This document shows positions 43,152 to 51,875 of a stretch of DNA of 64,000 bases, piece by piece (the first letter of the stretch is position 1; every line of letters starts with the position of its first letter). The DNA lies in assembly GCF_042654985.1 (NCBI RefSeq), contig NZ_JBHSMT010000013.1, positions 310,001-374,000 on the forward strand. Reading direction: 5' to 3'. A program made the translations under genes and the position numbers. The stretch comes from Paraherbaspirillum soli. GTDB lineage: Bacteria; Pseudomonadota; Gammaproteobacteria; Burkholderiales; Burkholderiaceae_D. The notes below the pieces were generated by a model. That model was not told the DNA's origin and searched no databases. It saw only the letters and a list, made by a program, of their open reading frames with translations.

Positions 43152-43652
43152 TCATTCATGCCCATGTAATTTAAAAAATGCTTTTTGGTCCTTTTCCTCT
43201 ATAAAATTAGAGGCGGCAGCGGTATCGCCTTGAAAGTCTTTTTTACAGGTTAATCGCGAAATTGTTTTTTCATTTTTGATAACCTCCATTACCGTATCCC
43301 CTTTTACCGGGTCGTTCAAAGCATAGTTAATTCCATTGTTTTCAAACCAAATCACAGTTGAGGCATTACTTGCTCCCAACACCTCGGCACGATTAAATAT
43401 TTTAGATGAATCTTGCTTCGTAACTATGTAGCGCAATTCAATTTTTTGAGGTAATCCGAAACGATACTCCAAATAACCAGAGCTAGATCCTTTCGGCGAG
43501 GCGCAAAAAGAAATAACCTTTTTCCCGGTTCCGCAAGAATAGAAAATTTCTTCGTCCTTGTCACAATTTGACAACTGAGTTTCTGCACGAGCTTGGCTCA
43601 TTAAAAAAACAGAAATTAATGACAGTGAAATATTTTTGAGGAGATTTTTCAT
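43152..43652 (-). CDS. Secreted hypothetical protein
   Basis: 166 aa with a signal peptide (about 1-23, ending SQARA) and four cysteines in the mature part (NCDKDEEIFYSC, SFCASPKG, LTCKKDF). I recall similar proteins beside other VgrG/PAAR loci, as putative immunity proteins, but I cannot verify this. Its ATG overlaps the stop of the truncated PAAR gene by 4 bp, so it is translated from the PAAR remnant's message. Confidence 0.68.
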   Translation of the reverse strand: MKNLLKNISLSLISVFLMSQARAETQLSNCDKDEEIFYSCGTGKKVISFCASPKGSSSGYLEYRFGLPQKIELRYIVTKQDSSKIFNRAEVLGASNASTVIWFENNGINYALNDPVKGDTVMEVIKNEKTISRLTCKKDFQGDTAAASNFIEEKDQKAFFKLHGHE

Positions 43653-43774
43653 ATTTCAACTTCATTCCCCAAGCGCGCAATTGCTTGGCCGCTGATGTCA
43701 TGCGGCGGCGAGCCGCTGATGATTTTTCCGCCGTGGTTGGTTATGTCGCCTACAGTAATGATTTTCAAGGACAT
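43649..43774 (-). pseudogene. Truncated PAAR gene (N-terminal half)
   Basis: 41 aa beginning MSLKIITVGDITNHGG and running to ARLGNEVEI, closely matching residues 1-40 of the complete PAAR protein at 40849-41127. It then stops where the complete one continues with DCPKH. The second half of the PAAR fold is missing. The stop codon overlaps the start of the next secreted protein, so a deletion joined the two genes while keeping translational coupling. Confidence 0.8.
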
Positions 43775-43899
43775 GCTGCTCTTTTTCAAATTTATCATGC
43801 CTTGCCAATCAACCAAACACAGCGGCCAGATTCTACTACTCAAAATAAATCTAACAGAAATAGTCGACTTCCATTTTACTGCTTCTATTTCCAACCAAA

Positions 43900-44727
43900 T
43901 TATTTACAAGTTGGATTTGAGTTTGGACACGTAATAAATTTTCCGCTACCATCCAATTTAAGATGAGCAACATTTTTTATTTTACTTAAAATGGTCCCTT
44001 TTCTTTCATAGGTTGTTACCAGATAATCTTTGCTAATATCAAAAGTGATGATGGAAACTCCATCCATTTTCCCCACCAATTCTTTTGAAATCAATTTATT
44101 ACCTCTAAAAACATAAAGATAATATACATTTACATCCGTCTCTGCTCTTCCAGCCAGGAAAATTCGAAAATCAAATATAGACGGGAGTAAAAAAACTGTA
44201 TCAATGCTTGAATCAATCTGGCTTCGTATATCATGCTCAATAGTGTTACTAGGGTAGGCGTGATAACGATTACAGTCATCAGTCTTTCCCTCGCCTGTTG
44301 CGCACCGATAATATTTATCAAACACAAATGGCAGACTTGTATTTACAATTTTCTTGGATGAATTTTTATCATTAAGACATTTCCCTACGAAACTTTTATA
44401 CTTGCTTGCATCAACATTTAATTTATCAGGATGTTCGTCATCTCTAGTTATATCATAAGCAGTATATTTATTGGTATCCAACACCACCCATCCAATAGAT
44501 ACTTGTTTGTTTGGATTATCAGCGCCCACAAACAATCTTACTTTGTAAACGCCATTATCATTTTCGGCCAAATCCAAAGAAATATCATTCTTATTCATCA
44601 CCGTTTTAAAATTCGGGACTATTAGATTTTTTAGATCCGCCTGACAGGCAGATAAATCATTATTCTCTGCAGCATGACCAACCACTGAGAGAAAAGCCAT
44701 CAAGAAAAATAATATTAATCGCATCAT
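43900..44727 (-). CDS. Secreted hypothetical protein, candidate immunity protein
   Basis: 275 aa with a signal peptide (about 1-20, ending VGHAA). No domain is recognised. The mature part has several cysteines (SACQADL, KCLNDKN, YRCATGEGKTDDC, FITCPNSNPTC). It starts 16 bp after the peptidoglycan-targeting effector gene. In type VI modules the gene directly behind a periplasm-acting effector usually encodes its immunity protein, so this is the best candidate. That is inferred from position. Confidence 0.7.
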   Translation of the reverse strand: MMRLILFFLMAFLSVVGHAAENNDLSACQADLKNLIVPNFKTVMNKNDISLDLAENDNGVYKVRLFVGADNPNKQVSIGWVVLDTNKYTAYDITRDDEHPDKLNVDASKYKSFVGKCLNDKNSSKKIVNTSLPFVFDKYYRCATGEGKTDDCNRYHAYPSNTIEHDIRSQIDSSIDTVFLLPSIFDFRIFLAGRAETDVNVYYLYVFRGNKLISKELVGKMDGVSIITFDISKDYLVTTYERKGTILSKIKNVAHLKLDGSGKFITCPNSNPTCK

Positions 44728-44743
44728 TACAGCCTCTACATAA

Positions 44744-46771
44744 TTATTTAAAAGAATTCACAATTCTAGGAACAACATCATTCAAAGTTTTTTTATACAG
44801 TTCTTGCTTACTCTCATCTGTTGAAAACCATCTAGCATAATTTCCATTATAAGCAGCCATGTATTTAGCAATATACTCCATGCCGACTTTGACTGAAGAA
44901 ACCATAACAAATTGCTTTTTCTTGTCAGTTATTTGAGCGTTGCCACCAGCGCCGCTGAGACCGGCTCCTTCAAATGCTGCCCACAATCCTATCGGAGCCT
45001 CATTGAAATACGATCCTGACCATCCATAATAAGGGGGCGCGCCATGCGACTCCATTCCAGGTGTTCCACATTTTTGATACTGTTTTGATTTAAAATGAGC
45101 TGTTTCTACCCTGTACATTCGCTCAACAACTTCTGCAGTATCTTTTCCATATTTATCATAAATATAACGCAATGCTTCCCTAGCATCATTTTCATTAAAA
45201 TCATGTGTAGACTCTTCTGGCTTTACATTATTCTTTGAAATTCCACCGCAAATGGATAATTGCACCTTCCCTTGCTTTTTCGCCAACTCAACAAGACTAT
45301 CTCCGTTAGCATTAGTAGCTGACTGAACAAAGAACCTATCTGCTTGATAACTGGCTTGATATTCACGAACATCGAAATGCACCCACGTAGTAGCTCCATC
45401 TGCTGTGGATTCAAGTGAAATTTTATTAGGATGAGGCCATCTCATTTGAGCGCCCAAATGCTTTATAAAAATCTTCTCGCGAATTAGCTCGATACCCGCA
45501 TTTCCAGTTCTTGTCGTTTCTCCATGCTTGACAAATTGAACATCCAAAGCACGCCCCATATGATTAACAGACGTACGAGCATGAATACGATTGTTATCAA
45601 TACAACGATACCCAGAACTGATGTTATGGATTGAGTATCCAAGTTTTGCTTCTTTTTCCTTTAAATAAAATTCAACAGCCCTGAATGCCCAAATTAGGCT
45701 ACGGTGAATGCCTGGATATTCGTGTGCATTCCCCTGAATGCGTCCATTGCCAAAACCACCACATGCCCCACAAGAACACTTCATTTGACTGAAATGAGCC
45801 GCCATTGGATATCTAATTATCATTTCATCCAGTGCTTTCAGTACATTTCCACATACTCGGCCCGTCTCAGCAGATCCCATATAATCTCGCTGAAATTGCT
45901 TGACACAGCTCTCAGTTAAATTTGTGAACTCGTCAGTAGGTAAAGCACCGCCAAATCCAGCCAAGCGAATATTGATTTCTTCAATTAAAGGCCCTTTGTC
46001 ACCCTTCTTAATGCAGTTGCTTTGGTCTTTACACACTTGAAAATCAGCCTTTGGACTGCCCGAATCTGCACTGCGATCCATAATCAGATTTTTCAAAAAT
46101 TCGATCACACTTACTTCATGTTTAGTGTCTTTTCCGCTTGCTGAAGATTCAGGCTTTGCACTTTCTTTGTGCTCTGTTGCGTGCCCCTGTTTGCCTGCCG
46201 CTGAACCATCTTTACCTGGTGCCTGAGGCTCCTTACCTGCTACAGAACCTTCTTTGTTTGCCGCATGTCCAGTACTTGCAGAACCAGATGCTTTAGGTTG
46301 TTGTAAAGGCAGTTTTATCACTTGACCGATGCTAATACTATTTGCATCCTTGATATGATTTAAAGTCGCAAGCTCTCTAACCGTTGTACCAAATTTGTGG
46401 CAGATACCATCCAAGGTATCACCGGATTTCACAATATAGGTTTTACGTTTGTATTCGCCTTTGTCGCCCTCATGTTTGACTAAATCCATGTCTAACATAA
46501 CTTTCGAGCTTTTTATCTTGAATGCTAAATTTGTTGCAGTCACCTTGATAGTTTTGATGAGTGTCATCTCCGTGTTTTCGAATTTTTCCACGTAGATTTG
46601 CAGTTCATCACCGAGACTGACGGTAATCTTTTGAATCTCGCCTTTTGCATTGGTCGCACCTGCGGCAATGATGTCGGCATGTCTTTTAACTTGATACTTT
46701 AAAGATTTGATCGGCGAACCTAATAAATCAATCAGGGTGATCGTTACTTGACTTTGGATAGCGTCCGTCAT
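44744..46771 (-). CDS. Modular peptidoglycan-targeting effector (LysM, PG-binding, M15-like, lysozyme-like)
   Basis: 675 aa. Order: beta-rich N-terminus (1-105), LysM (about 111-156), low-complexity Ala/Gly/Lys linker (160-218), peptidoglycan-binding region (about 255-320), a cysteine cluster CSCGACGG (332-339), and an M15-type zinc peptidase motif, SVNHMGRALD with His404 and Asp410 and WVHFD with His465. The C-terminal domain (about 525-675) resembles a lysozyme fold with candidate Glu556 (RVETAHF). It starts on the vgrG stop (4-bp overlap). No signal peptide is present, as expected for VgrG delivery. Prediction: it cuts both peptide and glycan bonds in the periplasm. Confidence 0.8.
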   Translation of the reverse strand: MTDAIQSQVTITLIDLLGSPIKSLKYQVKRHADIIAAGATNAKGEIQKITVSLGDELQIYVEKFENTEMTLIKTIKVTATNLAFKIKSSKVMLDMDLVKHEGDKGEYKRKTYIVKSGDTLDGICHKFGTTVRELATLNHIKDANSISIGQVIKLPLQQPKASGSASTGHAANKEGSVAGKEPQAPGKDGSAAGKQGHATEHKESAKPESSASGKDTKHEVSVIEFLKNLIMDRSADSGSPKADFQVCKDQSNCIKKGDKGPLIEEINIRLAGFGGALPTDEFTNLTESCVKQFQRDYMGSAETGRVCGNVLKALDEMIIRYPMAAHFSQMKCSCGACGGFGNGRIQGNAHEYPGIHRSLIWAFRAVEFYLKEKEAKLGYSIHNISSGYRCIDNNRIHARTSVNHMGRALDVQFVKHGETTRTGNAGIELIREKIFIKHLGAQMRWPHPNKISLESTADGATTWVHFDVREYQASYQADRFFVQSATNANGDSLVELAKKQGKVQLSICGGISKNNVKPEESTHDFNENDAREALRYIYDKYGKDTAEVVERMYRVETAHFKSKQYQKCGTPGMESHGAPPYYGWSGSYFNEAPIGLWAAFEGAGLSGAGGNAQITDKKKQFVMVSSVKVGMEYIAKYMAAYNGNYARWFSTDESKQELYKKTLNDVVPRIVNSFK

Positions 46772-49472
46772 GATGATTGTTCTTCCTTTCCTGCCGCATC
46801 TAACTTGTTTTGATAATCCGTTGTACTTTGATCCGAATTTGTATCAATGACCTCTACTTCAGAATCCCATTCGTCTTGCTTCGCCCCAACCATGACTTTT
46901 GTTTTCTCTGTCTTTTCTGAATAAATTTGCTCTGTTCGCCCATGTTCATCCAGACTGCCTGCAATCACGGTGCCATTGGATAAGGCTTTGTAGCTGATTT
47001 CTCCGAAATCGTGATGTAGGAATAAATCATAAACATCCAGGCGATTACTAAATGTTCCCGACTCCAACTTGAATGGCAAGCTAGGCATTTTTACCGGCAT
47101 ATTCATCGGCCCTGGCAGACCATGCACCGCCGCATGCGCGACATAGCTACCGTTGGTGCCATGCTCGATCCCGCCCGCGTTGTATCGGCTGTAGCTGCCG
47201 CCACCGTTGAGCAGCAATTCTTCCTTGGCGGTGATCGTGATGCGGTTCGCGGTCTGCGTGATGTTCAGTTTGGCCAAAATGTTGATACTGTCCGACAGCG
47301 CCTGCACGTCGATGTCGCCGCCGGCCGCCACCATCTTGATCCCGGCCTTATACACAAACAGCCGGAAGGTTTGACGGATGCTGGCGAACCAGCCGCCGCC
47401 GCTGGCGATAGCCAAGTCCTTGCCGGTGGTCAGCGCGGTGTGCTGGTCGCTGGCGATGTGGGTGCTGCCGCTGGTGGTGGACTCTATCCCGGCCGGGCTG
47501 GCCAGCACCAGGTGCGGTGCCGCCAGTTCCGGGAAGCTGCCCTCTTCGCCGCCGCCAGAACCCTTGATCGCGTCGTTCTGCGCCTTGATCACCTTGGCCA
47601 CGTCGGCTTGCTGGCCCTGGGCTTCCTGCGCGCCGGCCTGCTGCGCGGCATCGGCCAACGTTTCCTGCTGCTCGCGCGCGGCGGTCAAGCGTTGCACGGT
47701 CTCGCCCATGTCGGTGATATGCGCGGCGGCGTTGGTCCTGGCCTCGGTGGTCAGCAGCATGCCCTTGGCCGCTCGCGCCACACCGTGCCCATCGGAGCGC
47801 AGCTCCCAGCCTTGGCCGCGGGCGTCCTTGCGGCCGGCATTGTCTTCGATGCGGGTGATGTGGCCGAGCGACAGTTGGCTGTGCTGATGGTCGCTCTTCA
47901 GCTGGACTTGAATTTTTCCATTGGTATCATCGAGGATCGCATGATTGCTTCTGCCGCCTGCGGCATTGCCGCCGCCGGGTGTCAGCTCGCGGCTGCGCAA
48001 GCCGGTCAGCGCTTGCTGGTCGGCCAGCTTCCACGGCGGCATGTTGCGCTCGTTGTAGACGCAGCCGGTGACGATCGGCTTATCGGGATTCGAATCCAGA
48101 AATTGCACGATCACTTCCTGGCCGATGCGCGGAATGGCGATGAAGCCGCGATCGCTGCCGGCCCAGGAACTGGCGACCCGGACCCAGGCCGAACTTTTTT
48201 CATCGTTAGTGCCGATCCGGTCCCAGTGGAATTGCAGGCGCACCCGGCCGTATTCGTCGGTGTGGATTTCCTGATTCTTTGGCCCGACCACGGTCGCGGT
48301 TTGCGGGCCGTGGATCTGGGTCGCGACGCTGTGGTAGCCGCGGCCCGGACGCCAGGGGATGCTTTTGCGGATGCAGCTCAGGCGGTTGCTGTAGTCGGCC
48401 GCTTCGTCGGCTTGCTGCAGGTAGTTGTTGCTGGCCGTATGCACGACGCTGACGACCAGGTATTCATGTTTGCCGCGTTCGGCAGATTGACCGAACACGC
48501 TGTTGCTGAAGTGATCGGTCAGGCGGAACCAGCGTCCGGGCTGGACGTCGCGGTTGTTGCCGGCGGCTTCGATGTGTTTGCCGCTGGTCTCGATTTCTTC
48601 CATCCGCAACCGGGCTTGCTTGTCGCCGTCTTCGTCGTTCTTGTAGCCGTAGGCGCCGGTGTATTCGTACGATTCGATATCGAGCACGTCGCCCTGTTTG
48701 TTCAAGGTCGGGATGTTGACATTGCTCGGTACCGGATATTTGAAGTTGAAGCTGGACAGCGCGACTTGGCCGGGGACGATCTGGCGCAGCGGGCTCCATG
48801 CGTGCAGTCCATCTTCTTCCTTGGCGCCGGCATGGCGTTGGAAGCGGATCTCGGGGTCGCTGCCGTCGATCGGCGCCGCGTACGTGCTGTCATCCGAAAA
48901 AATTAATTTGTGGCCCTTGTCGGTATGTTCATACCAATAGTGCCAGCCGGCGGCTTCCCACCTGCGGTGCAGGTAGTTGCTATCGCTTTCATCGAACTGA
49001 CAGGCTTCGGTGACAGGCACATCGGCCGCCTTGACGCGGCTGTCCCAGTCCGGATGCGATCCATAGTTCTTGAAAATGCATTCCATCTGTTCCCGCAGCG
49101 TCTTGCCGTGGAACAGGTAATTGTCTTTTCTGAGATGCAGGTAGGCCAACCAGGGTTTCAGCACCATCTGGTAAAACGNNNNNNNNNNCTGAATTCAAAG
49201 ACGTAACCATTGAAGTAGCGCAGGCTGCCATCGCCCCGCACCAGCGAAATCGTCACCATCTTGCCCTGCACTTCCTTCAGAGGAATGCGGGCGTCAGTGG
49301 CAAGCACTTCCACCGTGAATTCGAAATCGCGGGACAGTTCTTCTTTGGCTTCCAGCCGATTCGCCACTAGCGAAGCAGCTGGACCATCGTTATTGGGGAA
49401 CGATAATTTCAATATGCGATGGTGTTGACGTCCGTGCAACAAGGCCAGTAGGGTTTGGGACAAATTAGTCAT
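46768..49472 (-). CDS. vgrG: Type VI secretion tip protein VgrG, split by a scaffold gap
   Basis: The N-terminus starts MTNLSQTLLALLHGRQHH at 49472 after GGGAG and continues to YFNGYVFEF. It then meets 10 N (49179-49188) and resumes with FYQMVLKPWLAYL. The middle is the gp27/gp5-like core (WVRVASSWAGSDRGFIAIPRIGQEVIVQFLDSNPDKPIVTGCVYN). It ends with DUF2345 and a variable tail. Both sides of the gap are in a consistent VgrG order, so the gene is probably intact with about 10-15 residues hidden. The 3' end has lower GC than the 5' end, a sign of module exchange next to the effector. Confidence 0.88.
49179..49188. other. Assembly gap (10 N)
   Basis: Ten unspecified bases inside vgrG. The true length is unknown. 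Comparison with the usual VgrG sequence at this place suggests a short missing piece. Confidence 0.99.
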
Positions 49473-49499
49473 ATGGTGTGGACTCCCTCGATATCGGCT

Positions 49500-49620
49500 G
49501 GGCACCTCGGAAAACCTACTGCGCGGCCCAATCTCGGGGCTGCGATGCTCGCCGTACCTCTGTACGACTCCGCTTCTCGCCCCGACCTTGAACCGCTCGC
49601 TACGGCTTTCCGAAGTGCCC
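49500..49620. repeat. 121-bp imperfect palindromic repeat, copy 2
   Basis: Begins GGGCACCTCGGAAAA and ends CTTTCCGAAGTGCCC, with 14-bp terminal inverted repeats carrying one mismatch. It has the same length as, and closely matches, the copy at 6219-6339 (shared CCGACCTTGAACCGCTCGCT). It lies 27 bp upstream of the vgrG start, so it probably falls in its promoter or leader. Confidence 0.85.
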
Positions 49621-49712
49621 TACTCATTGCCGGATGGCAAAGTCCAGAATTTTATCACCACATGATTCCCACCAGAAAGAATTGACAGGGATTCTTGCTG
49701 CTATGTTGCCCC

Positions 49713-49918
49713 CTACGCCTTGGTCATCGACGCCTCCCGATCCGCGCCCTCCTCATCGCGCCGATGAAACAACTGGTACAAGATCGGCAGCACCAGCAAG
49801 GTCAGGATGGTCGATGACAAAATCCCGCCGATCACCACCGTCGCCAGTGGCCGCTGCACCGCGGCGCCGGTGCTGGTAGCAATCGCTATCGGCACCAGCG
49901 CCGTCATCAGCACCGGCC
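49713..49918 (-). pseudogene. 3' remnant of a czcA gene
   Basis: Encodes the last 60 or so residues of a CzcA-type RND pump (RPLATVVIGGILSSTILTLLVLPILYQLFHRRDE), ending GADREASMTKA. The stretch 49751-49918 matches 51941-52126 in intact czcA at about 95% by eye, apart from an 18-bp in-frame deletion. It stops abruptly at 49918. The space 49621-49712 holds nothing recognised. Confidence 0.88.
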
Positions 49919-50031
49919 ACTATCGAGCAGGCGTGAAGCCGTCAAGAAGCAGTCGGTGGAGCTCTACCGCATTTTCCCAGTGTTATATTTCGACATTCTG
50001 CCGTTCAACTAAATTTGAAAGGGATACGGTC

Positions 50032-50886
50032 ATGGCAAACATCGCTTTTCTCGGTACAGGGTTGCTCGGAAGCGCATTCGCGGAGGCCGCCGCAAAACGC
50101 GGCGATTCGGTCACGGCATGGAATCGCACCATGGACAAAGTTCTCGCTCTTGCTCAGTTCGGGGTGAAGGCAGCCGCAACGCCGGCGGAAGCAGTTCGAG
50201 GCGCATCAAGGGTGCATATTGTGCTGAAAGATGACCCGGTGGTAGAAAAGGTTATTTCAGAGGCATGCGCCGGACTCTCCCCGGAAGCAATCCTGATTGA
50301 TCACACCACGACATTGCCAACACTCACCGCTGAACGGGCCAGACGGTTGCATGCGGCAGGCTTGAAGTATCTGCACTGCCCCGTTTTTATGGGGCCAGCG
50401 GCGGCTCGAAATGCTCAGGGAGCGATGCTGGTCACGGGACCAAGGACGCTCTTCGACTCCGTCCAGGCGGATCTCGCCAAAATGACAGGGCGTCTCGAAT
50501 ATATGGGTGAGCGCACTGACCTTGCCGCGGCAAACAAATTGTTCGGAAATGCCTTAATCATTGGCCTCTCCGCGGTGATGGCGGATGTCCTTACCCTGGC
50601 GCAGGCGAGCGGTGTTAATGGTGAGGACGCGATCAAGTTGCTCGGGTTGCTTGATTTGAATGCGATGGTGGCGGGGCGAGGTCTGAACATGGCAAAGGGC
50701 AATTTCACCCCGAGTTTTGAGTTGGCAATGGCTCGCAAGGATGTTCAATTGATGCTGGAGACCGCGGGTGATCGACCGTTGGCGGCGCTACCCGCGATCG
50801 CAGCCAGAATGGACCAACTCATTTCAGCCGGACATGGTGCTGCGGATGCAAGCGTCCTTGGCATTGACGCGGTGCCTCGACCTTAA
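50032..50886 (+). CDS. NAD(P)-binding dehydrogenase, beta-hydroxyacid/GLYR family
   Basis: 284 aa beginning MANIAFLGTGLLGSAFAEAA, a Rossmann dinucleotide-binding motif (GTGLLG). It is followed by the family pattern DHTTTLPTLTAERA, HCPVFMGPAAARNAQGAMLVTG and the catalytic-Lys helix AANKLFGNAL. This is the 3-hydroxyisobutyrate dehydrogenase/glyoxylate reductase/imine reductase superfamily; the substrate cannot be stated. Start at 50032 follows GAAAGGGATACGGTC. It lies in a 2-kb insert between two copies of the czcA 3' end and points against czc. Confidence 0.85.
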   Translation: MANIAFLGTGLLGSAFAEAAAKRGDSVTAWNRTMDKVLALAQFGVKAAATPAEAVRGASRVHIVLKDDPVVEKVISEACAGLSPEAILIDHTTTLPTLTAERARRLHAAGLKYLHCPVFMGPAAARNAQGAMLVTGPRTLFDSVQADLAKMTGRLEYMGERTDLAAANKLFGNALIIGLSAVMADVLTLAQASGVNGEDAIKLLGLLDLNAMVAGRGLNMAKGNFTPSFELAMARKDVQLMLETAGDRPLAALPAIAARMDQLISAGHGAADASVLGIDAVPRP

Positions 50887-50944
50887 TCGTTTGGTCATCA
50901 CTTTCAAGCATATGAAAACTGCAGAACAAATAGGATTGAAGGTC

Positions 50945-51805
50945 ATGAACAACAAACGAGATGTAGCGCCAGACAGCACTGCAGCACGAGTCGCCTTGTG
51001 GCGCGCTTTGCATGTCGAGGCCGACCCGCCGCCGCATGTGCTGGAAGACGAAATCGGCCTTAAGCTGCTGGCCCCGGACCAGGACTGGCGTCAACGCGGG
51101 GACATGGACCCGCAGTTCACGCGTCCCTTCCGCGCCTCAATCGTGGCTCGCGCCCGCTTCATCGAGGATCTGGTCGTGGAACAGGCCGGCCGCGGGCTTG
51201 ATCAGTATGTCATCCTCGGCGCCGGCCTTGACAGCTTTGCACAACGGCGACCGCAGATCGCGTCCCGTCTCAAGGTGTTCGAGGTTGACCAGCCAGGCCC
51301 TCAGGCATGGAAGCGTCAGCGCCTGATCGAGCTCGGCTTCGGTGTCCCGGACTGGCTGCGCTTCGTGCCGGTCGATTTCGAGGCGGGGGCCGCCTGGCGG
51401 GACGAGCTCGTGACCGCCGGCTTCGATGACAGCAAGCCGGCAATCGTGGTCTCCACGGGTGTTAGCATGTACCTCACCAAGGATGCGAACGCAACCACGT
51501 TGCGCCAAGTCGCGGGCCTCGCCCCAGGATCAACGCTCGCCATGACGTTCCTGCTCCCTCTGGAGCTGGCGGACCCCGAGGTGCGTCCGGGGCTTGAGAT
51601 GGCGGAAAAGGGGGCGCGTGCAAGCGGGACACCTTTTCTCAGCTTCTTCACCCCGCCGGAGATCCTGACGCTGGCCCGCGAAGCTGGCTTTAGAGAAGCA
51701 CGACATGTCTCGGCGGCCGATCTGGCCCGGCGCTACTTCGTGGGCAGGACAGATGATCTGCGCCCGCCCAACAATGCGGAGGAACTGCTGGTAGCAGATA
51801 CATAG
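50945..51805 (+). CDS. Class I SAM-dependent methyltransferase (TIGR00027/LCMT-like)
   Basis: 286 aa from MNNKRDVAPDS; ATG at 50912 is an alternative. It contains the family markers RARFIEDLV, QYVILGAGLDSFAQRR (SAM-binding), VFEVDQPGPQAWKRQRL, FVPVDFE and the late STGVSMYLT. This group includes leucine carboxyl methyltransferase-like enzymes, with unknown small-molecule or protein targets. GC content is high and the codon style differs from the AT-rich type VI module. It lies 58 bp after the dehydrogenase, in the same insert. Confidence 0.85.
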   Translation: MNNKRDVAPDSTAARVALWRALHVEADPPPHVLEDEIGLKLLAPDQDWRQRGDMDPQFTRPFRASIVARARFIEDLVVEQAGRGLDQYVILGAGLDSFAQRRPQIASRLKVFEVDQPGPQAWKRQRLIELGFGVPDWLRFVPVDFEAGAAWRDELVTAGFDDSKPAIVVSTGVSMYLTKDANATTLRQVAGLAPGSTLAMTFLLPLELADPEVRPGLEMAEKGARASGTPFLSFFTPPEILTLAREAGFREARHVSAADLARRYFVGRTDDLRPPNNAEELLVADT

Positions 51806-51875
51806 CTGCCCGCACGCTTCCCGCCTGTCGCGACATGCGCCAGGCGATCATTCACGTACCGTGAGATCAGCGCCA

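Noticed and set aside
47122..48906. 594-aa open frame on the plus strand inside vgrG
   Set aside because: Antisense to vgrG, no domain, Ala/Gly/Val/Asp bias typical of a shadow frame.
49158..49188. Frameshifted or broken vgrG
   Set aside because: The break coincides with the 10-N assembly gap, and sequence on both sides continues the normal VgrG order, so a true mutation is not shown.
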